Assembly: GCF_022179465.1 (NCBI RefSeq)
Contig: NZ_BPQV01000011.1
Location: 62,001 to 126,000, forward strand
From: Methylobacterium organophilum
GTDB taxonomy: Bacteria; Pseudomonadota; Alphaproteobacteria; Rhizobiales; Beijerinckiaceae
Direction of reading: 5' to 3'
DNA: 64,000 bases
A model generated the notes under the pieces. That model searched no databases. It saw only the letters and a list, made by a program, of their open reading frames with translations, and had not been told where the DNA came from. The position numbers and the translations under genes were made by a program. Below are positions 16,053 through 24,841 of the stretch, one piece after another (within the stretch, counting starts at the first letter, position 1; the number at the start of each line of letters is the position of its first letter).

Positions 16053-16967
16053 ATGCCGGATCCGACGCCCGACGCCCTGTTTCCCGGCTTCGACCCGCTC
16101 TGGGTCGAGGGGCCGGGCGGCCGCGTCTTCGCTCAGGCCGGGGGCGACCCGGCGGCACCCGCGCTGCTGCTGCTCCACGGCTTCCCGCAGACGCACGCGA
16201 TGTGGCACCGCGTGGCCCCGGCGCTGGCGCGCGGGCACCGGGTGATCTGCCTCGACCTCAAGGGCTACGGCTGGTCGCAGGCGCCCGACGACGGGGTGGA
16301 GGCCTATGCGAAGCGGGTGCTGGGTCGGGAGATCGTGGCCCTGATGGAGCGGATCGGCCATGTCCGCTTCACCCTCGCCGGCCACGACCGCGGCGCCCGG
16401 GTCGGCTACCGGCTGGCCCTGGACGATCCCGGCCGGGTCGAGCGCCTGGCCCTCCTCGACATCGTGCCGACCCTGATCCAGTGGGAGCGGATCGAGGCCC
16501 GTCCCGGCATGAACCCGCACTGGCCGTTCCTGGCCGGCCCCGCCCCCGAGCCGGAGACCGCGATCGGGCGCGATCCGAACGGCTATTTCGAGGGGCTGCT
16601 GCGGGACTGGACCGGGGCCAAGGACCTCTCCGCCTTCGACCCGCGGGCGCTTGCCCTCTACCGCCAGAGCTGGAACGTGCCCGAGCGTATCCACGCCATG
16701 TGCCAGGATTACCGGGCCGGCGGCCCGGATGGGCCGGACCGCGCGGCCGATGCCGCGGATCTCGCCGCCGGGCGCAGGCTCGGCATGCCGGTGCTGGTGC
16801 TCGCGAGCCGCGACTATCTCGACAAGGACAAGCCCGAGAGCGCCCTCGACACTTGGCGACGGACCTTCGCGCCGAAGGCGGAGGGCGTCTCGATCCCCTG
16901 CGGCCATTTCCTGGCGGAGGAGAGCCCGGCGGAGACGCTGACGGCTTTGGAGCGGTTCTTCGGGTAG
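16053..16967 (+). CDS. Alpha/beta hydrolase, probable haloacetate (fluoroacetate) dehalogenase
   Basis: 304 residues. HGFPQTHAMWHRVAP (about 43-56) is the dehalogenase-type oxyanion region. The nucleophile is Asp112 in AGHDRGARVGYR, not the Ser of esterases. Against the Rhodopseudomonas fluoroacetate dehalogenase as I remember it (D110, R111, R114, D134, H155, W156, Y219, H280), this protein has D112, R113, R116, D136, H156, W157, Y220 and H285 at matching spacing: nucleophile, carboxylate clamp, acid, halide pocket and base. It would hydrolyse fluoro- or chloroacetate to glycolate in the cytoplasm. Start 16053 has GGGAG upstream. Epoxide hydrolase is the main alternative. Confidence 0.85.
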   Translation: MPDPTPDALFPGFDPLWVEGPGGRVFAQAGGDPAAPALLLLHGFPQTHAMWHRVAPALARGHRVICLDLKGYGWSQAPDDGVEAYAKRVLGREIVALMERIGHVRFTLAGHDRGARVGYRLALDDPGRVERLALLDIVPTLIQWERIEARPGMNPHWPFLAGPAPEPETAIGRDPNGYFEGLLRDWTGAKDLSAFDPRALALYRQSWNVPERIHAMCQDYRAGGPDGPDRAADAADLAAGRRLGMPVLVLASRDYLDKDKPESALDTWRRTFAPKAEGVSIPCGHFLAEESPAETLTALERFFG

Positions 16968-17029
16968 CGTCGCAGGGCGCTCCCCGTGGAGTAGGGCAAG
17001 CCGCGACACGTCGGAATCTCGTCCGGCCG

Positions 17030-17731
17030 TCAGAACCGCTCCACCCAGGGCCGCACCGCGATCTCGGTGGCCCAGGCGCTGCGGTCCTGCCGCAGCAGGC
17101 CGAGATAGGTTTTCGCGATGGCGTCCGGGTCGAGGGTGCTGTTGGGCGCGTCCTCCGGCTCGAGCCGGGCGGCGCTGCGGATGGCGCCGTCGATCACGAC
17201 ATGGGCGACGTGGATGCCCTTGGGCTGCAATTCCCGGGCGAGGCTCTGACCGAGGCCGCGCAGGGCGAACTTGCCCATGGCGAAGGGGGCCGAGCCGGCA
17301 AAGCCCTTCACGCTCGCAGAAGCGCCGGTGAGCAGGATCGCCCCGTGCCGGTGGGGCAGCATGCGCCGGGCCGCCGCCTGGGTCACCAGGAACCCGCCAT
17401 AGGCGCTCACCATCAAAGCCTGGGCCACGGCCTCCGGATCGAGATCGGCCACGGGCCCGCGCAGGCGGTCGCTGGCGTTGTAGACCACCACGTCCGGCGC
17501 CCCGCCGAGGAAGGGCTCCATCCGCGCGAACAGCGCCTCCACCTCGGCCGGGTCGGTGGCGTCGCAGGCCTGGGCGGCCGCCCCGGTCTCGCGGGCTAGG
17601 TCGTCGAGCTTGCCCACGTTGCGGGCGGCGAGCCCGACCCGCATTCCCTCCGCGGAGAACAGCCGCGCGAGGGAGCCGCTGAGGCCCGGCCCTGCCCCGA
17701 CGATGAGCGCACGCTGATAGCTCGGCACCAT
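17030..17731 (-). CDS. Short-chain dehydrogenase/reductase
   Basis: 233 residues, classical SDR fold: a variant nucleotide-binding motif GAGPGLSGSLAR near residue 11, and VVYNAS where canonical proteins have NNAG. The catalytic region is atypical: ILLTGASASVKGFAGSAPFAMGK has SAPFAMGK in place of the usual YxxxK, so the tyrosine is replaced (F at the expected position) while the lysine is kept. Activity may therefore be altered or absent. The start at 17731 gives MVPSYQRALIVGAG. It converges with the dehalogenase gene; an upstream extension would overlap tadA. Confidence 0.82.
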   Translation of the reverse strand: MVPSYQRALIVGAGPGLSGSLARLFSAEGMRVGLAARNVGKLDDLARETGAAAQACDATDPAEVEALFARMEPFLGGAPDVVVYNASDRLRGPVADLDPEAVAQALMVSAYGGFLVTQAAARRMLPHRHGAILLTGASASVKGFAGSAPFAMGKFALRGLGQSLARELQPKGIHVAHVVIDGAIRSAARLEPEDAPNSTLDPDAIAKTYLGLLRQDRSAWATEIAVRPWVERF

Positions 17732-17798
17732 GGACACCTCTCGCCTCCGGCATTCTCCGTGAAGAGCGAGATAGGGCAGCGCTCCGGCGGAAGCGGGC

Positions 17799-18254
17799 TC
17801 AGTCCCGCCGCTCCCGGAAAAAGTCGCGCAGCAGGGCGGCCCCCTCCGCTTCGCGCAGGCCGCCATAGACCTCCGGCGCGTGGTGACAGGTCGGCTGGTT
17901 GAAGACCCGGGGGCCGTGCTCGACGCCGCCGCCCTTCGGGTCCGCGGCGGCGTAGTAGAGCCGGCGGATGCGGGCGAAGGAGATCGCCCCGGCGCACATC
18001 GGGCAGGGCTCCAGCGTCACGTAGAGGTCGCAGCCCGTCAGGCGCTCGTCGTCCAGGGCGGCGCAGGCGGCGCGGATCGCCAGGATCTCCGCATGCGCGG
18101 TCGGGTCGCGCAGGGCCCGCGGCCGGTTGCCGGCGACCGCCAGGACCGTCCCGTCCCGCACGATCGCGGCGCCGACCGGCACCTCGCCGGCTTCGGCCGC
18201 CTCGCGCGCCGCCGCGAAAGCGAGGCTCAGGGGATCCGGGCCGGGTGCCGCCAT
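17799..18254 (-). CDS. tadA: tRNA-specific adenosine deaminase TadA
   Basis: Deaminates A34 to inosine in tRNA-Arg(ACG), an essential cytoplasmic tRNA modification. 151 residues. The zinc-dependent deaminase signature is complete: HAEILAIR (His ligand plus catalytic Glu) and PCPMCAGAI (two Cys ligands). The start at 18254 gives MAAPGPDPLSLAFAAAREAA. It lies 4 bases downstream of the purD stop in the same orientation, so the two are probably co-transcribed. Other cytidine/deoxycytidylate deaminases are less likely given the length and the PCPMCAGA sequence. Confidence 0.93.
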   Translation of the reverse strand: MAAPGPDPLSLAFAAAREAAEAGEVPVGAAIVRDGTVLAVAGNRPRALRDPTAHAEILAIRAACAALDDERLTGCDLYVTLEPCPMCAGAISFARIRRLYYAAADPKGGGVEHGPRVFNQPTCHHAPEVYGGLREAEGAALLRDFFRERRD

Positions 18255-18258
18255 GGGA

Positions 18259-19554
18259 TCAGGCCGAGACGGCCTCCTCGCGGGCCACCGCCCGGTCGCC
18301 GATGTCGCGTCGGCAGAACCCCTCCGGCCAGTCGATCCGGGCGACGGCCTCGTAGGCACGGGCCTTGGCCTCGCGCACGCTGGCGCCCAGAGCCGTGACC
18401 GCGAGCACGCGGCCGCCATCGGCGACGAGCCGCTCGCCGTCCTGGCGGGTGCCGGCCTGGAAGACCAGCACGTCGCCGGCGGTCACCGGCGCGACGCCCC
18501 TGATCGTCGAGCCCTTGGTCACGGGGCCGGGATAGCCCTCGGCCGCCAGAACCACCGTCAGAGCGACGCGGGCGTCGTCGTAGCCGATGGCGACGCCGGA
18601 GAGATCGCCCTCGGCCGCCGCCAGCAGGGCCGGGACGAGATCGCCGGTGAGGCGCGGCATCAGCACCTGCGCCTCGGGATCGCCGAAGCGGGTGTTGTAC
18701 TCGATGAGCTTCGGTCCCTCGGCGGTCAGCATCAGCCCGGCATAGAGGATGCCGGCAAACGGCGTGCCCCGGGCCTTCATGCCGGCGAGCGTCGGCGCGA
18801 TGATGCGCGCCATCACCTCCTGCTCAAGGGCGGGGGTGAGGATCGCCGCCGGGGAATAGGCGCCCATGCCGCCGGTGTTCGGGCCCTTGTCGCCGTCATA
18901 GGCGCGCTTGTGGTCCTGGGCGGTGCCGATCGGGATCGCCCGCGTGCCGTCGCAGAGGGCGAAGAAGCTCGCCTCCTCGCCGAACAGGCATTCCTCGATC
19001 ACGAGGGCCGCGCCCTCCGATCCGTCGAGGATCGCCCGCACCGCGGCCTCGGCCGCCTCCGGCGTCTCGGCCACGGTGACGCCCTTGCCGGCGGCGAGCC
19101 CGTCCGCCTTCACCACGATCGGCGCGCCACACGCGGCGAGATAGGCGAGCGCCGGCTCCAAGGCCGTGAAGCGGGCGTAGGCCGCGGTCGGGATGTCGTG
19201 CTCGGCGCAGAGATCCTTGGTGAAGCCCTTCGAGCCTTCGAGCTGTGCGGCCGCCCGGGTCGGCCCGAAGGCCCGGATGCCCGCCGCCTGCAAGTCGTCG
19301 ACGAGGCCCGCTACCAGGGGCGCCTCGGGGCCGACCACGACGAGGCCGATCCCGTTCTCCCGGCAGAAGGCGACGACCGCGGCGTGATCGCCCACGGGAA
19401 GGTCCGGCCGATTCTCGCCGTGCTGGGCCGTGCCCGGATTGCCGGGCGCGATGAAGAGTTTCGCGCAGAGCGGCGACTTGGCAAGGGCGAAGGCCAGGGC
19501 ATGCTCGCGGCCGCCCGAGCCGATCAGCAGGAGGTTGAGGGAAGAGCTGGTCAT
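18259..19554 (-). CDS. purD: Phosphoribosylamine-glycine ligase
   Basis: GAR synthetase, the second step of purine synthesis: phosphoribosylamine + glycine + ATP to GAR. 431 residues, normal for the family. It has the N-terminal [11 protein letters not shown] motif, an ATP-grasp domain ([20 protein letters not shown]), [33 protein letters not shown] and the metal-binding [17 protein letters not shown] longer frame extends 38 codons upstream without family similarity; 19554 ([15 protein letters not shown]) is the usual start. It is followed directly by tadA and is divergent from the small gene at 19686 and from xseA. Confidence 0.97.
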   Translation of the reverse strand: MTSSSLNLLLIGSGGREHALAFALAKSPLCAKLFIAPGNPGTAQHGENRPDLPVGDHAAVVAFCRENGIGLVVVGPEAPLVAGLVDDLQAAGIRAFGPTRAAAQLEGSKGFTKDLCAEHDIPTAAYARFTALEPALAYLAACGAPIVVKADGLAAGKGVTVAETPEAAEAAVRAILDGSEGAALVIEECLFGEEASFFALCDGTRAIPIGTAQDHKRAYDGDKGPNTGGMGAYSPAAILTPALEQEVMARIIAPTLAGMKARGTPFAGILYAGLMLTAEGPKLIEYNTRFGDPEAQVLMPRLTGDLVPALLAAAEGDLSGVAIGYDDARVALTVVLAAEGYPGPVTKGSTIRGVAPVTAGDVLVFQAGTRQDGERLVADGGRVLAVTALGASVREAKARAYEAVARIDWPEGFCRRDIGDRAVAREEAVSA

Positions 19555-19685
19555 GGCACCCTCCAAACCGCAAAACGCGCCGCCGGGGAAGGGCCATTCG
19601 AACGCGGCCGCCTCGATCCGGGGCACGGCGACTTCCTCCGCGAGCGCGCGGAACGCGAGCGGTGCCATCGACGTTGTTGAAAGCC

Positions 19686-19898
19686 ATGCCGCTCTGCCGC
19701 AACACGACCCACCTTCCTCCGGCTCCGCCGCAGATCAGGCGTGTGACGCTTTCGGACTACGTGGTGAGCCGCCGGCCGACCTTCCGGGCCGTGAACGACA
19801 ACCGCCGGCCGCGGCGGGCGCATCGGTGGCAATGGGCCGTCGGCATCGCCGTCGCGCCGACCCTGACCGTCGCCCTGATTCTCGCGGCCCTGCTCTGA
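19686..19898 (+). CDS. Small hypothetical protein with C-terminal membrane helix
   Basis: 70 residues from the ATG at 19686 (GTG at 19662 or 19743 are alternatives). The middle contains [20 protein letters not shown], an opening often seen in small uncharacterised Rhizobiales proteins. The last 22 residues ([20 protein letters not shown]) form one membrane helix. Codon third positions are strongly G/C. The ribosome site is weak for every possible start, so both start and reality are uncertain. It lies between divergent purD and xseA. Confidence 0.45.
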   Translation: MPLCRNTTHLPPAPPQIRRVTLSDYVVSRRPTFRAVNDNRRPRRAHRWQWAVGIAVAPTLTVALILAALL

Positions 19899-19965
19899 GC
19901 CTCCCCGCTCGCGCGGCATCGTTCCGGCTTTACCTGGCCGGACGAGCCCCCTAGCGTCCCGCGCC

Positions 19966-21621
19966 ATGGCTCTCGTCCCACCGCCCCGGCCTGCCCCCCC
20001 GCCCCTGAGCGGCGACACGCCGTCCTCCAGCGTGCTTGCGGGCAATGCGCCGGAATGGTCGGTCGGCGACCTCGCCGCCGCCCTCAAGCGCACCCTGGAG
20101 GACCGCTTCGGCCATGTGCGCCTGCGCGGGGAAATCTCCGGCTATCGCGGCCCGCACGGCTCCGGCCACGCCTATTTCTCGCTGAAGGACGGGGCCGCCA
20201 AGATCGACGCGGTGGTGTGGAAAGGCGTGCTCGGCCGCCTGCGGCAGAAGCCGAAGGAGGGCCTGGAGGTCGTCGTCACCGGCAAGATCACGACGTTTGC
20301 CGGCAAGTCCTCCTACCAGATCGTCGTCGACACGATGGAGCCCGCCGGCATCGGCGCCTGGATGGCGCTGCTGGAGGAGCGCAAGAAGCTGCTCGCCGCA
20401 GAGGGCCTGTTCGCGTCCGAGCGCAAGCGGCCGATCCCCTATCTCCCCCGGGTCGTCGGCGTCGTCACCTCGCCGACCGGCGCGGTGATCCGCGACATCC
20501 TGCACCGGCTGGAGGACCGCTTCCCCCGCCCGGTTCTGGTCTGGCCGGTGCGCGTGCAGGGCGAGGGTGCCGCCGAGGAGATCGCGGCGGCGATCGGCGG
20601 CTTCAACCAGCTTCAGCCCGGCGGCATCCTGCCCCGGCCCGATGTGCTCATCGTCGCCCGCGGCGGCGGCTCGATCGAGGATCTCTGGGCCTTCAACGAG
20701 GAGATCGTGGTCCGCGCCGCCGCCGCGAGCGCGATCCCCCTCATCTCGGCGGTGGGGCACGAGACCGACACGACCCTGATCGACTTCGCCGCCGATCGGC
20801 GTGCGCCGACCCCCACCGGCGCCGCCGAGATGGCGGTGCCCGTGCAGGCGGATCTGCTCGACCTCGTCGCCGATCTCGGCCGGCGGCAGGCGGGCACGAT
20901 GCTGCGCCGGGTCGAGCGCGAGCGGGCGGATCTGCGCGCGCTCCTCCGCGCCATTCCCAACGCCGAGTCTTATCTCGGCTTCAAGCGCCAGCGGCTCGAC
21001 CTCGCCGAGGCACGGCTCGGCCCGGCGCTGGCGGCCAATGCCCGCGATGCCCGCGAGCGCCTCGGCCTCGTCGCGGAACGCCTCGCCCGCCGCTCGCCGG
21101 CCCTCGCCCTGTCGCGGGCCCGGGAGCGACTTGCGCGGATCGGCGAGGCGCCGCGCCTGGCGCTCCGGCACTTCACCCTCGCGAAGTCGCGAGAGCTCGG
21201 CTACCTCGCCGGGCGCCTCGCCCTGGCCCGGGGGGCGACCCTGGAGCGGGCCCGGGCGGTGGAGGCGCGACGGGCCGACCGGCTCGCCACCCTCCGCAGC
21301 CTTCTGGAGAGTTCGGGCGCCCGCCTGATCGAGCGCCGCCGCGACCATCTCGCCGCGCAGGGAGCCCTGCTCTCCTCGCTCAGCTACCGCGCCGTGCTCG
21401 CCCGGGGCTATGCGCTGGTGCGCGACGAGGCGGGCCAGCCCCTGCGCGACGCGGACGCGGCCCGCCGGGCCGCCATCCTCTCGCTGGAATTCGCCGACGG
21501 CCTCGTCCGGGCCCGGCCGGAGGCGGCGCCGGAACCGCCGCCACGCCCGAAGCCGGCGCCCCGGCGCAGCCCCGCGAGGGCGCCCACGGCGGCGCGGCAG
21601 GGCAGCCTGTTCGAGGCGTGA
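19966..21621 (+). CDS. xseA: Exodeoxyribonuclease VII large subunit
   Basis: Processive single-strand DNA exonuclease with XseB, used in repair and recombination. 551 residues, somewhat long because of a Pro/Ala-rich C-terminal tail (PEPPPRPKPAPRRSPARAPT). The N-terminal OB-fold contains LRGEISGYRGPHGSGHAYFS. The catalytic core contains VVTSPTGAVIRDILHRL, ARGGGSIEDLWAFNEE and SAVGHETDTTLIDFAADRRA followed by PTPTGAAE. A long helical coiled region (about 285-450) is typical. The tail ends in QGSLFEA. xseB is not adjacent. Confidence 0.96.
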   Translation: MALVPPPRPAPPPLSGDTPSSSVLAGNAPEWSVGDLAAALKRTLEDRFGHVRLRGEISGYRGPHGSGHAYFSLKDGAAKIDAVVWKGVLGRLRQKPKEGLEVVVTGKITTFAGKSSYQIVVDTMEPAGIGAWMALLEERKKLLAAEGLFASERKRPIPYLPRVVGVVTSPTGAVIRDILHRLEDRFPRPVLVWPVRVQGEGAAEEIAAAIGGFNQLQPGGILPRPDVLIVARGGGSIEDLWAFNEEIVVRAAAASAIPLISAVGHETDTTLIDFAADRRAPTPTGAAEMAVPVQADLLDLVADLGRRQAGTMLRRVERERADLRALLRAIPNAESYLGFKRQRLDLAEARLGPALAANARDARERLGLVAERLARRSPALALSRARERLARIGEAPRLALRHFTLAKSRELGYLAGRLALARGATLERARAVEARRADRLATLRSLLESSGARLIERRRDHLAAQGALLSSLSYRAVLARGYALVRDEAGQPLRDADAARRAAILSLEFADGLVRARPEAAPEPPPRPKPAPRRSPARAPTAARQGSLFEA

Positions 21622-21643
21622 GCCGCAGGCCGGGCAGGCGCCC

Positions 21644-22843
21644 TCACTGACCCGCCAGGGCCTCCTGCACCACGGTCTTCACCAGCGGCGCGGCGGGGAC
21701 GCTGCGCTGCCAGAGATGGCCGCTGCGGCCCTTCTCGTAGCCCTCGTTGTAGAGCTGGCGCATATAGGCGGTGTCGAAGCCGCGGGCGGTCGTGGTCTGG
21801 GGCGCGCTGCTGTCGATATAGGTGAGGTTGAAGCCCATGCCGTTGCGGCGGGAGAAGGCTTCGGTCGCCACCAGCGTCGCCCGGGAGCGGGCGCGGCTCG
21901 CCGTGGTGAAGGACTTCTCCACGATCGAGAGGGTGTTGTTCCGGGTCACGTCGAATTCCGGCTCCAGGCGGCCGTTGATCACGACGTAGATGTCGGCCTT
22001 GCCGGCCCGGCGCACGCGCCCGTCCTGCAGCAGGAAGGACTGCGGCAGGGTGAAGACCGGCGTCACCACCGAGCCGTCGACATGCATCTCCTGGAAGGCG
22101 CGGTTGTTCGCCTGCACGTCGAGGAGCTGCGGCGGGAACACCGCCGGGATGCTGGCGGAGGCCGTGAGCACGTCGGCAAAGAGCGAGACCGCGTTCGGCG
22201 CGCCGCTCGCGGCGATGGCGCCCATGTTCCAGATCACCGCCCGCTGGGTATCGAGGTTGGTCGTCACCACGAGCAGGCGGCGGCCCTTGGCATGCTCCTC
22301 GGCCACGGCGTTGAGCAGGTCCGCGCTGACGTAGCGGCCGATCAGGTTGCGCAGGCGGCCGTCTCCGAACAGGCCGGAGCCGAACAGCACATTGGCGACG
22401 CTCGGCGACTGCACCAGCGTCTCGGCGATGCCGCTCGTATAGATCTCGGTGAGGTAGGAATCGTAGGCCGGCCCGAGGAAAGCGAAGGGCGCGATCAGGG
22501 CACCGGTGGAGACACCGGAAACGATCGAGAATTCCGGCCGGGTGCCCGAAGCCGTCCAGCCGTTGAGCACGCCCGCACCGTAGGCGCCGTCGCCGCCGCC
22601 GCCCGAGAGGGCGAGATAGCTGAAGGCGGCGCGCCGGCGCTCCGCGTGGCCGGCCATGGCCACGAAATCGGCGGCGGAGGCATCGGCATTGGCCCGCACG
22701 CCGGCCATGCCGGGTACGGTCGCCGCCTCGGCCTCGGCCTGGCTGTAGGGGGTGCGCGGCAGGGAGGAGCAGGCCGCCACGGACCCGGCAAGGGCCGCCG
22801 CCAGGAGCACGTGCGCGACGCGAAGACGACGGAGAATCGACAT
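21644..22843 (-). CDS. Patatin-like phospholipase lipoprotein
   Basis: About 399 residues. Signal peptide with lipobox VAAC (Cys25) after MSILRRLRVAHVLLAAALAG, so probably membrane-attached on the periplasmic side. The patatin serine-Asp dyad is present: the glycine-rich oxyanion loop LSGGGGDGAYGAGVLNG, GVSTGAL (GxSxG), and the DG dyad in HVDGSVVTP. The family hydrolyses acyl esters of phospholipids. ATG 22843 is chosen over a codon 7 residues upstream because it gives a clean signal peptide and a 5' leader of about 33 bases after the EcfG-type promoter at 22883-22907. It probably acts in stress-linked membrane lipid turnover. Confidence 0.88.
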   Translation of the reverse strand: MSILRRLRVAHVLLAAALAGSVAACSSLPRTPYSQAEAEAATVPGMAGVRANADASAADFVAMAGHAERRRAAFSYLALSGGGGDGAYGAGVLNGWTASGTRPEFSIVSGVSTGALIAPFAFLGPAYDSYLTEIYTSGIAETLVQSPSVANVLFGSGLFGDGRLRNLIGRYVSADLLNAVAEEHAKGRRLLVVTTNLDTQRAVIWNMGAIAASGAPNAVSLFADVLTASASIPAVFPPQLLDVQANNRAFQEMHVDGSVVTPVFTLPQSFLLQDGRVRRAGKADIYVVINGRLEPEFDVTRNNTLSIVEKSFTTASRARSRATLVATEAFSRRNGMGFNLTYIDSSAPQTTTARGFDTAYMRQLYNEGYEKGRSGHLWQRSVPAAPLVKTVVQEALAGQ

Positions 22844-23151
22844 GACCTGACCGGCTCGGAGCAATGGCTCAGCTTAGCACGTAACGAGCTTGGCCGTTTC
22901 CCGTTCCCGCGGCAAGCGCGAGCAATCCCCGCGGGTGGCGCTTCCGCAGCCGGTTGTGGCTCCTGCGCATCAGGGGTGAAGGCCGCGCCACCGCTGTGGA
23001 TGGTGAACGACCCGTTGATGGGGAGCCTCTGGTCGGCCTCTCGAAAGCTCCTAAGATGCCGTGAGGGCGGCGCTTTCCCGCGGCCGCCCCAAGACGCGGC
23101 GCCATGGGGTTCGCCCGGGGCGAGGGAGGCCGCGAAACCGGGAGGTTCCGG
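22844..23151. other. Divergent intergenic region (patatin lipoprotein / HHH protein)
   Basis: 308 bases. It contains the EcfG-type promoter for the leftward gene. No other supported element was seen; the rightward promoter was not identified. Confidence 0.5.
22883..22907 (-). promoter_or_regulatory. EcfG-type general stress promoter of the patatin-like lipoprotein gene
   Basis: On the minus strand GGAAC (22907-22903), 16 bases, then CGTT (22886-22883): an exact match to the EcfG consensus GGAAC-N16/17-CGTT as remembered. The -10 ends 40 bases before the start codon at 22843, a normal promoter-to-start distance. Confidence 0.65.
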
Positions 23152-23640
23152 ATGATCAGCGGATCGGCAACCCTGCGCGTCGGCCTGCTGATCGTGGTTG
23201 CGGCCGCGCTCGCGGGCCTCGCCAGCCTCTACTGGGCCCCCGCGACGCCGCTGCCCGCTCCGGCCGAGCTGGCGAAGGCGCCCCCGGCGGAGCCGGCCCC
23301 GAAGGTAGAGGCCCCGCCCCCGCCCGCCCCTGTGCCGGCCCCGCCCCCCGTGCCCGAACCCGCGCCGCCCCCTGCACCGGTCGCAGCCGAGCCGCCGGCC
23401 CCGGAGCCCCCGCCGAGCGCCTCCGAGCAGGCCGCGGAGAACGCGCCCCCTGCGGCCACGGAGCTCGTCGATCTCAACACGGCGAGCCTCGCCGACCTGA
23501 ACAAGCTCAGGGGCGGCGGGGCCATCGGCCGGGCGATCATCCAGCACCGGCCCTATAGCGCCGTCGACCAGCTCCTGTCGAAGCGGGTGCTCACCCGGGC
23601 GACCTACCAGCGCATCAAGGACCAGGTGACTGTCAGGTAA
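23152..23640 (+). CDS. Membrane-anchored helix-hairpin-helix protein (ComEA-like C-terminus)
   Basis: 162 residues: an N-terminal membrane helix (about 8-27, RVGLLIVVAAALAGLASLYW), a Pro/Ala/Glu-rich spacer of about 65 residues, then a C-terminal helix-hairpin-helix domain beginning ELVDLNTASLADLNKLRGGG. The LNTAS-LxxL-xGxG pattern is that of the ComEA/HHH_3 group, which binds DNA non-specifically. It may bind DNA at the outer face of the membrane or act as a structural protein; competence is not implied, as no com genes are nearby. GGGAGG lies about 7 bases before the ATG at 23152. Confidence 0.82.
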   Translation: MISGSATLRVGLLIVVAAALAGLASLYWAPATPLPAPAELAKAPPAEPAPKVEAPPPPAPVPAPPPVPEPAPPPAPVAAEPPAPEPPPSASEQAAENAPPAATELVDLNTASLADLNKLRGGGAIGRAIIQHRPYSAVDQLLSKRVLTRATYQRIKDQVTVR

Positions 23641-23733
23641 TCGGTCGAGGGATTGGCATCGCCGATCTGGCGCAGGCGGGGAACAGGGCCTAGGGTGCCC
23701 CGACAAGTGAGTTCGAGAGCCGAGGCGAAGCCC

Positions 23734-23949
23734 ATGCATACGACGAGCGGCGCACCGATCCTTCGTTCGGATCTGGGCGTCGAGGAGACGATTGAGTCTG
23801 ACAACGTGGTGCGTTGGGACGGCGAGCGCCTCTATGTCGAGCAGGACATCTTCCACAACGGCCAGCTCGTCCACCGCAAGTACCGCCGCACCATCACCGA
23901 GCCCGTGGCCCGTGCCCTTCTCGCGGTGATCAACCGGACGAAGCAGTGA
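23734..23949 (+). CDS. Hypothetical protein (71 aa)
   Basis: Starts MHTTSGAPILRSDLGVEETI; the remainder is polar with WDGERLYVEQDIFHNGQLVH and a C-terminal helix (EPVARALLAVINRTKQ). No signal or membrane segment. The ribosome site is weak (GAGGCGAAG). The stop overlaps the GTG of the next gene (GTGA), indicating translational coupling with a secreted DUF3016-like protein. Function not recognised. Confidence 0.65.
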   Translation: MHTTSGAPILRSDLGVEETIESDNVVRWDGERLYVEQDIFHNGQLVHRKYRRTITEPVARALLAVINRTKQ

Positions 23950-24449
23950 GGCGCGCCGCGGCCCTCGCCCTGCTGGCGGTTCTCTCCGCTGGCCCGGCGG
24001 GGGCCGAGGCGCCGCTCAGCCTGCGCTTCGTGGCCCCGGAGCGCTACACCGATGCCGAGAGCCGCTACGGCTCCGGGCCGAGCCTGCGGGTGACGCTCGG
24101 CGAGATCGAGCGGATCTTCCGCTCCTTGAGCGCGCGCACGCTCAGGCCCGGGGAATCCCTCTCCGTCGACGTGCTCGACATCGATCTCGCGGGCTACGAG
24201 CGGCCCGGCCTCGCCATCCCCAACGGCCTGCGCGTGGTCACCGATGTCGGGCCGCCGCGCTTCCGCCTGCGCTACGCCCTGAAGGAGCGCGGGCGCACGG
24301 TGCTCGCAGCCGAGGAGACGGTGTCCGACCTCAACTTCCTGCTGCGCTCCGCCCGGCCCGGTGCGACCGGCGCCTTCCATTACGAGCAGGAACTGCTCCG
24401 GGACTGGTTTCGCACCCGCATCGCCGACCGCCAGCCGCCACGGGGGTGA
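23946..24449 (+). CDS. Secreted DUF3016-like protein
   Basis: 167 residues from a GTG overlapping the preceding stop. N-terminal signal peptide (VRRAAALALLAVLSAGPAGA, cleavage near 20). The mature part has VRFVAP-type opening LRFVAPERYTDAESRYGSG, a strand-rich VDVLDIDLAGYERPG segment and the ending YEQELLRDWFRTRIADR, which resemble the DUF3016 family of periplasmic proteins. No enzyme motif is visible. Likely periplasmic and of unknown role. Confidence 0.72.
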   Translation: MRRAAALALLAVLSAGPAGAEAPLSLRFVAPERYTDAESRYGSGPSLRVTLGEIERIFRSLSARTLRPGESLSVDVLDIDLAGYERPGLAIPNGLRVVTDVGPPRFRLRYALKERGRTVLAAEETVSDLNFLLRSARPGATGAFHYEQELLRDWFRTRIADRQPPRG

Positions 24450-24841
24450 GGGAGACAGGCTCGCGGCGGCACACTTACCGCCGCTGTCACACCGCCCCGC
24501 GCAGACCGTGTTCGTCGCCAATGCCGCATCGGGCGCCTTCACCGACGGCTTCTCGGCCGAGGTGATCCGGCAGAAGGGAGTGGCTGCGGGTGCGGCTCAT
24601 CGCCGTGGTCAGCTTTGGAGGCGCAACGGAGGGAACAAGCAGGGTCGATAGCGGGCCGCTCGCACTCTACATCGCCCGCAGGCTGCCGCCGTGGCGGCTC
24701 GCCCCGCATCGGCGACAGGCTTCGTGCTCGTCCGGAGCCTGTGCGAGTGATGAACGATGGGGAGATCCGCTTGATCGCTTCGCTCTTGCGCTACCATATC
24801 TGGCCCGGCGCCCTCACGGTGATCGTGCCGGGACCGGCCCG
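24450..24841. other. 392-base gap with a possible gene remnant and a small coupled reading frame
   Basis: No intact gene is convincing. A stretch around 24501-24570 can be read as TVFVANAASGAFTDGFSAEV, which looks protein-like (compare TVFV-N-x5-F-x2-FSxEL in small lipoproteins) but lacks a start and then loses sense, so it may be a decayed gene. A 31-codon frame (24750-24845, MNDGEIRLIASLLRYHIWPG...) ends in ATGA over the start of the metallophosphoesterase gene. Confidence 0.35.

Noticed and set aside
23152-23640. ComEA-like domain as evidence of a competence system
   Set aside because: Only the helix-hairpin-helix part matches; no comEC, pilus or other competence genes are present.
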